Assembly (NCBI RefSeq): GCF_014904745.1
Contig: NZ_JACZCS010000001.1
Location: forward strand, 372,001-436,000
DNA: 64,000 nucleotides
Direction of reading: 5' to 3'
From: Oricola nitratireducens
GTDB taxonomy: Bacteria; Pseudomonadota; Alphaproteobacteria; Rhizobiales; Rhizobiaceae
Made by a program: the position numbers and the translations under genes. Every line of letters starts with the position of its first letter. The first letter of the stretch is position 1. The notes beneath the pieces were generated by a model that was not told the origin of the DNA, did no database searches, and saw only the letters and a list, made by a program, of their open reading frames with translations. Below are positions 58,250 to 64,000 of this stretch, one piece after another.

Positions 58250-59065
58250 TTGGCGTCTGACGGCCGCAACGGCGAGAACGATTTTCCCTGGTGGCTGGTG
58301 ACGCTCGGTGTCATCGGCGTGACCCTGGCCGTGGTGATCGCGGCGAACGATCTCTACACGCAGGTCTTCGTCACCGTCGCCAAGGGCGTGCGGATCACCA
58401 TTTTCGTGACGCTTGTCGGTTTCGCGTTCGCCTCGGCGTTCGGCCTGTTGATCGCCTTGATGGGGCTTTCGGGATCGCTGGTCCTGCGCCAGATCTCGCG
58501 CTTCTATGTCGAGGTGATCCGTGGCGTGCCGATTCTGGTGCTCTTGTTCTACATCGCCTTCGTCGGCGCGCCCGGCCTCGTCTGGCTGATCAATTTCGTC
58601 ACCCAGCCGCTGCAGGCGGCGGGCATCATGGGCGAAATGCTGGTACGCGACCTCTCTCTTCTGTGGCGCGCTGTCCTGGCGTTGACCATCGGTTATTCGG
58701 CCTTCATCGCGGAGGTATTCCGGGCAGGCATTCTCGCTGTCGACGAGGGCCAGATCGAGGCCGCCGAGGCGCTCGGCCTGAACCGCTGGCAGCGCTTCCG
58801 GCTGATCGTCTTTCCGCAGGCGGTCCGCACCATCTTGCCGCCGCTCGGCAACGACTTCGTCGCCATGGTCAAGGATTCCTCGCTGGTCTCGGTTCTCGGC
58901 GTCGCCGACATCACCCAGATGGGCAAGGTCTATGCGGCGGGATCCTTCCGCTTCTTTGAAACCTATTCCATCGTCGCCTATATCTACCTTATCCTGACGA
59001 TCGGGCTTTCGATCGGGCTGCGGCGGCTGGAAAAGCGCATGCGCCGTGCCGAGGAGCGCGGCTGA
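58250..59065 (+). CDS. Amino-acid ABC transporter permease (HisM/GlnP type)
   Basis: 271 residues with five or six helices. The EAA loop reads AEALGLNRWQRFRLIVFPQAVRTILPPLGNDFVAMVKDSSLV. The first helices carry FYVEVIRGVPILVLLFYIAF. It probably forms a homodimer pore for the binding protein 67 bases upstream. Start TTG 58250 with GGGAGGG upstream; no ATG fits. No ATPase gene follows, so the ATP-binding subunit must be encoded elsewhere. Confidence 0.93.
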   Translation: MASDGRNGENDFPWWLVTLGVIGVTLAVVIAANDLYTQVFVTVAKGVRITIFVTLVGFAFASAFGLLIALMGLSGSLVLRQISRFYVEVIRGVPILVLLFYIAFVGAPGLVWLINFVTQPLQAAGIMGEMLVRDLSLLWRAVLALTIGYSAFIAEVFRAGILAVDEGQIEAAEALGLNRWQRFRLIVFPQAVRTILPPLGNDFVAMVKDSSLVSVLGVADITQMGKVYAAGSFRFFETYSIVAYIYLILTIGLSIGLRRLEKRMRRAEERG

Positions 59066-59166
59066 CCGCGCCGCGCGCAGGTCACGCTTTCGCCGCCTTT
59101 TGACTATGTGTCGGCGGAACACTATCTGACCGACGACATAACCCGACCGTCCATTTGGAGACCGAC

Positions 59167-59442
59167 ATGCGCAAACTCGTCCTGATCGCCCTCGCGCTTT
59201 TCATCGCTGCGCCGGCCGCCGCGGGCGACGGCACCAGCAGGGGTGGCGCGCGGCTGAACGCCATTACCTCCGGCCGTCTCTATGACCGCATTCTCACGCC
59301 GCAGCTCAATCCGAGCTTTTCGCTGGACCAGCGCGCCGAGGAGCAGCTTTTCGACGACGTTCGCGCCGGGCGCACCAATCTCAATGTCGTGCCTGAAGAG
59401 CAGCGCCGCTATTTCGAGTTGCAGATGGACATGGGCCGGTAG
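59167..59442 (+). CDS. Small secreted protein, unknown function
   Basis: 91 residues with a clear signal peptide (MRKLVLIALALFIAAPAAAG, 1-20) and a charged mature part without Cys (NAITSGRLYDRILTPQLNPSFSLDQRAEEQLFDDVRAGRTNLNVVP). ATG 59167 has TGGAG 6 bases upstream. I do not recognise the family. It could be co-transcribed with the ABC genes, 101 bases upstream. Confidence 0.72.
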   Translation: MRKLVLIALALFIAAPAAAGDGTSRGGARLNAITSGRLYDRILTPQLNPSFSLDQRAEEQLFDDVRAGRTNLNVVPEEQRRYFELQMDMGR

Positions 59443-59688
59443 AGGCCGGTCGGGAGGCGCGTCGCCAGATTGCCCATGACCGGGAAAGTTGGTAAGAGCG
59501 CGCCGTGAGGAAGAATTTCGGACATATGGAATGCGAGGCATTCGTTCTGCAGGACAGAAAACGCCTGCCTTCGCGCTTTCATGCCCGCGTCGCGGTGTCG
59601 GCGCTGAACCGACTTCTCTGAGCATCATCCGCTCCCGGCCTTGAGCCGGTTCCGCCAATTTCGACAGCTTATCACGGACACCAGGACA

Positions 59689-61095
59689 ATGACCGCACCC
59701 CGTACCCTCTACGACAAGATCTGGGACGACCATATGGTCGACACCGCCGAGGACGGCACATCGCTGCTCTATATCGACCGCCACCTCGTGCACGAGGTGA
59801 CGAGCCCGCAGGCCTTCGAGGGCCTGCGCATGGCGCACCGGCAGGTGCATGCCCCGCAAAAGACTCTGGCCGTCGTCGATCACAACGTGCCGACGACCCC
59901 GGACAGGGTCGAGGGCATCAAGAACGAGGAGAGCCGTATCCAGGTCGAGGCGCTGGCGAAAAACGCCGCCGATTTCGGCGTGGAATACTATTCCGAGAAG
60001 GACAAGCGCCAGGGCATCGTGCACATCGTCGGGCCCGAACAGGGTTTCACCCTGCCGGGCATGACCATCGTCTGCGGGGACAGCCACACCTCGACGCATG
60101 GCGCCTTCGGCGCGCTGGCGCACGGCATCGGCACGTCGGAGGTCGAGCATGTGCTCGCCACCCAGACGCTGATCCAGAGGAAGGCCAAGAACATGCTCGT
60201 CCAGGTGGACGGCAAACTGCCGGACGGCGTGACGGCGAAGGATATCATTCTCGCCATCATCGGTCATATTGGCACGGCGGGCGGCACCGGCTACGTGATC
60301 GAATTCGCAGGCGAGGCGATCCGCGCTCTGTCGATGGAAGGCCGCATGACGGTCTGCAACATGACCATCGAGGGCGGAGCGCGCGCCGGCCTGATCGCGC
60401 CGGACGAAACGACCTTCGAATATATCAAGGACAAGCCGCGCGCGCCCAAGGGCGAGGCCTGGGACATGGCGCTCGAATACTGGAAGACGCTGAAGAGCGA
60501 CGAGGGCGCGCATTTCGACAAGGTGGTCACTCTCGACGCCGCCAATTTGCCGCCGATCGTCACCTGGGGTTCCTCGCCGGAGGATGTCGTCTCCATCGAG
60601 GGCGTGGTGCCGAACCCGGACGATATCGAGGATGCCAACAAGCGCGCCTCGAAATGGCGTGCGCTGGAATATATGGGCCTGAAACCGGGCACCAGGATGA
60701 CCGACATCGCGATCGACCGGGTCTTCATCGGCTCCTGCACCAATGGCCGTATCGAGGATTTGCGCGAAGTGGCGAAGATCGTCGAGGGCAAGAAAGTCGC
60801 GCCGACCGTCAGCGCCATGATCGTGCCGGGCTCAGGCCTGGTGAAGGAACAGGCCGAGAAGGAAGGCCTCGACAAGATCTTCCTGGAAGCCGGTTTTGAA
60901 TGGCGCGAGCCGGGCTGTTCGATGTGCCTCGCGATGAACGACGACCGATTGGCGCCGGGCGAACGCTGCGCGTCGACCTCGAACCGCAATTTCGAGGGCC
61001 GCCAGGGCTTTAAGGGCCGCACGCATCTGGTCTCGCCGGCGATGGCCGCGGCCGCCGCGATCGCAGGCCACTTTGTGGACGTGCGCAAGCTCTAA
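59689..61095 (+). CDS. leuC: 3-isopropylmalate dehydratase large subunit
   Basis: 468 residues, aconitase family; with LeuD it isomerises 2- to 3-isopropylmalate for leucine. Fe-S cysteines are in FIGSCTNGR and [11 protein letters not shown]. The [31 protein letters not shown] segment is diagnostic. ATG 59689 has CCAGGACA upstream and the conserved [12 protein letters not shown] follows. leuD is not in the window. Confidence 0.98.
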   Translation: MTAPRTLYDKIWDDHMVDTAEDGTSLLYIDRHLVHEVTSPQAFEGLRMAHRQVHAPQKTLAVVDHNVPTTPDRVEGIKNEESRIQVEALAKNAADFGVEYYSEKDKRQGIVHIVGPEQGFTLPGMTIVCGDSHTSTHGAFGALAHGIGTSEVEHVLATQTLIQRKAKNMLVQVDGKLPDGVTAKDIILAIIGHIGTAGGTGYVIEFAGEAIRALSMEGRMTVCNMTIEGGARAGLIAPDETTFEYIKDKPRAPKGEAWDMALEYWKTLKSDEGAHFDKVVTLDAANLPPIVTWGSSPEDVVSIEGVVPNPDDIEDANKRASKWRALEYMGLKPGTRMTDIAIDRVFIGSCTNGRIEDLREVAKIVEGKKVAPTVSAMIVPGSGLVKEQAEKEGLDKIFLEAGFEWREPGCSMCLAMNDDRLAPGERCASTSNRNFEGRQGFKGRTHLVSPAMAAAAAIAGHFVDVRKL

Positions 61096-61120
61096 CATAT
61101 TGCGATACCAACTGAATCAG

Positions 61121-61145
61121 CGGCGCCTTCGGGCGCCGTTTTCGG
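61121..61145 (+). terminator. Intrinsic terminator of leuC
   Basis: CGGCGCC-TTCG-GGCGCCG then TTTTC: a perfect 7-base stem with a UUCG loop, 26 bases past the leuC stop. Confidence 0.88.
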
Positions 61146-61146
61146 T

Positions 61147-62094
61147 TCAGCCGGGTACCATGTGGTGCAGCACATATAGCCAGACGGAGACCGTGGCAAC
61201 GGCGAGCGTCGTCGCCAGCAGGAAGGCCGAGGCCGCGAGGCTGACCGCGCGGTCGTACATCACCGCGAAGACGTAGATGTTCATGCCGGGCGGCATCGCC
61301 GCCAACAGCGTCGCGGCGCGCACCATGTCGGGTGGCAGGTCGAAGACGAAATGCGACAGCGTGAACGCGATCAGCGGATGCAGCAGCAGCGACAGTGCCG
61401 CCACCATGCCGCTTTCGGCGAGATCGGCGCGCATCCGGTAGCGCGTCATCGCCGCGCCGATGCCGACGAGGGCCACCGGAATGGCCGCCGAAGCGATCAT
61501 GTCGACTGCCGCCATGACCGGTTCGGGCAGGCTGAAGCCCGACAGGTTGAGCGCCGCGCCGGCGAGGATGCCGATCATCAGCGGATTGACGACGATCGAG
61601 CGCCCGGCGACGGCAAATGTCTCGGAAAGTTTGCGGCCGTCGCGGCGCATCAGTTCCATGGTGACGATGCCGACGGCGTAAAGAACCGGCGCGTGGAAGG
61701 CGATGATGCCGAAGGCGGGCGTCAGCGGCGCGGTTCCGAAGGAGCGTTCGACAATGGCGACGCCGAGCAGGACCGAATTCGAAAACGTCGCGGAAAAACC
61801 GACGGCGACCGCCTCGCCGGGCCTGCGGCTAAAGACCTGGCGCGCCAGGAGAATGCCGACCGCGAAACAGACGAATGCGCCGGTATAAAAACTGACCAGC
61901 ATCGGCACCGAGAAGGCGCCGTGGAAATCGAGCCGCGCGAGCGCGCGAAACAGCAGTACCGGCACGGCGAGCTTCACCGCGAAACCGTTGAGCGCGTCGG
62001 CGATGGAAGCCGGCAGGTAGCCGGACCGCACCGCGCCCCAGCCGGTGGCTATGAGCAGGAAGACCGGTGCGACGGTGACGAGAATGGTGAGCAT
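61147..62094 (-). CDS. AEC-family (auxin efflux carrier-like) transporter
   Basis: 315 residues with about ten helices. LPASIADALNGFAVKLAVPVLLFRALARLDF near the N-terminus and NPLMIGILAGAALNLSGFSLPEPVMAAVDMIASAAIPVALVGIGAAM in the middle follow the AEC duplication pattern with the central PxxL-type crossover. Members export malate or other organic anions or auxin-like compounds; the substrate here is unknown. ATG 62094 is preceded by GGAG; a GTG lies directly before it. Confidence 0.93.
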   Translation of the reverse strand: MLTILVTVAPVFLLIATGWGAVRSGYLPASIADALNGFAVKLAVPVLLFRALARLDFHGAFSVPMLVSFYTGAFVCFAVGILLARQVFSRRPGEAVAVGFSATFSNSVLLGVAIVERSFGTAPLTPAFGIIAFHAPVLYAVGIVTMELMRRDGRKLSETFAVAGRSIVVNPLMIGILAGAALNLSGFSLPEPVMAAVDMIASAAIPVALVGIGAAMTRYRMRADLAESGMVAALSLLLHPLIAFTLSHFVFDLPPDMVRAATLLAAMPPGMNIYVFAVMYDRAVSLAASAFLLATTLAVATVSVWLYVLHHMVPG

Positions 62095-62308
62095 CACTCC
62101 GCTTTAGAGCGGATTTTGCGGTTGCGGAAGTGGATCGGACCGATTCATCGGCTTTCGAGCGTTCGTGCGTGCGCGAGGCCTGTTTCGGGAAAATTACGCG
62201 GCGCGGGAAAATCGGCCGGGCGGATTAACCTGAAATCAAACTCGTGCGTCTATCGTCCGCGCCAATGCATCACCGGCATTCTGCCGGGGAACGAAACAAG
62301 GTGCGGCG

Positions 62309-63493
62309 GTGCAAGGGCAATCCCTTTTCCAACTGATCAGTCCATTGATCTTTCTGGTGTTTTCAGTCGGTTTTACCGTCCTGTGGCACTATGCGCGCGA
62401 TGTTAGAGCGCTGCAGTTCTTCGCGCTGTCATATTTCCTGGGCGCATGCGCCTTCGTGGGGGATTTCCTGCGCCCGCTGATGTCGCCGGTCGTCGAGATC
62501 TATGCCACCAGCCCCTTCTATATCAGCATGGCCCTGTTCTTTTGCGGTGCGACATTCCTGTTCTATCGCGGCCGGGCGCCCTGGAAGGCACTCTGGCTGA
62601 CAGGCGCGGCAATGTTGGCGCTTGTCAGCTGGTATCGCTTCGGCAAGGACGACATCGTCGCCCGCACGGTAGTGATGCATGCCGGTGTCTTCGCGATGAT
62701 GGTGTATACCGCGTTTTCCCTTCACCGCGACATGACCCGGAGGATCGACCGGGTTCTACAGGCGATCATCGTCATGAGCGCGATACAACTCGTCTGTCGC
62801 GGCGCTTTTATCGTATTTTTCGAAGGCCCGTCGCTGACGCAGGCGAATTATCCGAATTCGGTGTTGGCGTTGTTGGTGCATTTTTCGGTTTCGATCGTCG
62901 CGCTGGCGCTTGCGTTTAGCCTGTTCGTCATTTTCAGCATGGAAATCGTGACCCGGCTGACCCGGACCAGCGAAACCGATCCGCTGACCGGCGTTCTCAA
63001 CCGGCGCGGTTTCGACAGCCGTATCGCGGCGCTTTACGAAGGCCCGAGCGTCGAGGGTCACTGCCATGCGGTCGTCATGGCGGACATCGACCATTTCAAA
63101 TCGGTCAACGACCGCCATGGCCACGATGCCGGCGATGCGATCCTGTCGCGATTCGCCCGCATTCTCCAGGGGGCGGCGCGCGACAGCGATTTCGTCGTGC
63201 GCTGGGGCGGCGAGGAATTCATGATCGTTATCACCAATTCCGATGTCGCCGGCGGCCGGCTCTATGCGGAAACGGTGCGCGCGGTGTTCGAATCGCAGCG
63301 GCACGAGCGTCTCGGCGGCGACAGCGTCACGGCGAGTTTCGGCATCGCCGAGTGGCGGCAGGGCCAAAAGATATCCGAGGTCGGCCGCCTTGCCGATTTG
63401 GCGCTGTACCGCGCCAAGCGGGAAGGCCGGAACCGTGTCTGCATCCATCGGTCGGGCGTTCACGAGCACGGCGACGAATGGGCAGTCGCCTAG
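62309..63493 (+). CDS. Membrane-anchored GGDEF diguanylate cyclase
   Basis: 394 residues. The N-terminal 215 or so form six to seven helices (LFQLISPLIFLVFSVGFTVLW ... LVHFSVSIVALALAFSLFVIFSM) with no recognised sensor name. The GGDEF domain follows: DPLTGVLNRRGFD, DIDHFKSVNDRHGHDAGDAIL, active site GGEEF in RWGGEEFM, and a complete inhibitory site RDSD exactly five residues before GGEEF. It should make c-di-GMP with product inhibition; no EAL domain. GTG 62309 with AAGG upstream. Confidence 0.95.
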   Translation: MQGQSLFQLISPLIFLVFSVGFTVLWHYARDVRALQFFALSYFLGACAFVGDFLRPLMSPVVEIYATSPFYISMALFFCGATFLFYRGRAPWKALWLTGAAMLALVSWYRFGKDDIVARTVVMHAGVFAMMVYTAFSLHRDMTRRIDRVLQAIIVMSAIQLVCRGAFIVFFEGPSLTQANYPNSVLALLVHFSVSIVALALAFSLFVIFSMEIVTRLTRTSETDPLTGVLNRRGFDSRIAALYEGPSVEGHCHAVVMADIDHFKSVNDRHGHDAGDAILSRFARILQGAARDSDFVVRWGGEEFMIVITNSDVAGGRLYAETVRAVFESQRHERLGGDSVTASFGIAEWRQGQKISEVGRLADLALYRAKREGRNRVCIHRSGVHEHGDEWAVA

Positions 63494-63532
63494 CGGCTTG
63501 TCCGTTACATTTGCCAAGCGTATCACCGAATC

Positions 63533-63850
63533 ATGACAAAGTTCCGTACCCTGTTTCCGCTTGTTTTTACTGCCGTTCTCGCGGGGTGCGTTGGCCCGGG
63601 CTCCCAGGTTTCCACAAGCTCTCCCGTCCGCCAGGCCAGTTACCGGTGTTCCCACGACGCGACGCTGTCGGTCACCCGTTCGGGTTCGAGCGCGAGCGTC
63701 GTCGACAGCCGCGGCTTCGAAACGACCATGCCGGCCAGCCCGGCGGGCCAGTCGACGCGCTATTCGGAGGGTATTTACGCGCTGATTCTCGAAGGCCGTG
63801 ACGCGACATGGTTCGTGTCGGGCGAGGTTCCCCTCGAATGCCGCCGGTGA
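63533..63850 (+). CDS. Lipoprotein with MliC-like lysozyme-inhibitor fold (tentative)
   Basis: 105 residues. Lipobox LAGC at residues 16-19 (after FTAVLAGC). The mature domain starts ASYRCSHDATLSVTRSGSSASV and has MPASPAGQSTRYSEGIYALILEGRDATWFV, ending PLECRR. One Cys near each end and the central MPASxxGxxxRYS block resemble the C-type lysozyme inhibitors MliC/YdhA. A role in protecting peptidoglycan from lysozyme is inferred. Confidence 0.8.
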   Translation: MTKFRTLFPLVFTAVLAGCVGPGSQVSTSSPVRQASYRCSHDATLSVTRSGSSASVVDSRGFETTMPASPAGQSTRYSEGIYALILEGRDATWFVSGEVPLECRR

Positions 63851-64000
63851 GCGGTTTCGCTTTCCAAATCAGGCATTTGAAAAAGACCGGTGCAGTTTTT
63901 CGGGATCGAGCGACATTCCAATCGATTGAATATCGGGTGCGGTGTTGCATTGCACCCAAATCCCATTAAGGGAAGACGGTGAAGCCGGTGCGATCCTTTG

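Noticed and set aside
59526-59621. A 31-codon leader peptide ahead of leuC (leucine attenuator)
   Set aside because: It has only five scattered Leu codons, with no run of Leu, no ribosome site and no terminator/antiterminator pair before leuC.

Overview
This is a GC-rich (about 60-65 %) stretch of alphaproteobacterial chromosome, most likely from the order Hyphomicrobiales (Rhizobiales). The evidence is the linked mdh-sucC-sucD-sucA-sucB-lpdA block, a bioY-bioB unit with three copies of the BioR operator next to a bioR-like gene, an Omp19-like protease-inhibitor lipoprotein, an IalB-family protein, and long Ala/Glu tails on ribosomal proteins S16 and L19. The genus cannot be named from the sequence. 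About 65 protein genes cover over 90 % of the window. I found no tRNA, rRNA, CRISPR array, insertion sequence or prophage.

Layout. 0-7.7 kb: a truncated LolD/YbbA-type ABC ATPase divergent from a TesA-like esterase, then thpR, a pterin dehydratase, a YkvA-like protein, an unknown protein, an ECF11-like sigma factor, an IalB-family protein, rlmN, a LysE exporter and a PAP2 phosphatase. 7.8-15.4 kb: argG, a MarR-Bcr/CflA drug-efflux pair, dcp, a short-form 6-phosphogluconate dehydrogenase and a CBS-domain site-2 protease. 15.5-20.4 kb: typA, an unknown Gly-repeat secreted protein with an FNR/FixK-type box upstream, and an MFS exporter. 19.8-28.9 kb: yciB, ftsY (with a 14-unit in-frame hexanucleotide repeat), mtaB and dapF on the minus strand, an AlkX/YcaQ-like glycosylase, a fatty-acid desaturase and an NAPE-PLD-like hydrolase. 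29-31.6 kb: ffh, chorismate mutase, rpsP. 31.7-34 kb: the biotin locus. 34-37.8 kb: phoD with a Pho box, the Omp19-like gene, zapE. 38-48.5 kb: the TCA block, carrying an unknown secreted protein between sucC and sucD and a LysE exporter between sucB and lpdA. 48.6-52.2 kb: an outer-membrane protein, two very small envelope proteins, a TraB/GumN protein and xerC. 52.3-55.1 kb: rimM, trmD, a TauE-type permease and rplS. 55.4-57.3 kb: an unusual three-gene membrane-cytochrome operon. 57.4-61.1 kb: an amino-acid ABC binding protein and permease without an ATPase, a small secreted protein and leuC. 61.1-64 kb: an AEC transporter, a GGDEF protein and an MliC-like lipoprotein.

Most interesting. The operon at 55425-57258 has three overlapping genes. 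They encode a 62-residue single-helix protein, a cytochrome b6-like protein with four heme-ligand histidines in b6-type spacing, and a subunit-IV-like protein with a roughly 200-residue loop containing a CPAC motif. The PEWY signature of quinol-oxidising sites is replaced by PGAW, and there is no Rieske or cytochrome c gene nearby. It looks like a Rieske-free b6-type redox module of unknown function set between rplS and leuC.

Genes that work together. mdh, sucABCD and lpdA make up most of the lower TCA cycle. bioY and bioB (uptake and last synthesis step) are probably repressed by BioR. ffh and ftsY form the protein-targeting pair. rpsP, rimM, trmD and rplS, normally one operon, are split here by about 20.6 kb that holds the biotin, phoD, zapE, TCA and xerC genes.
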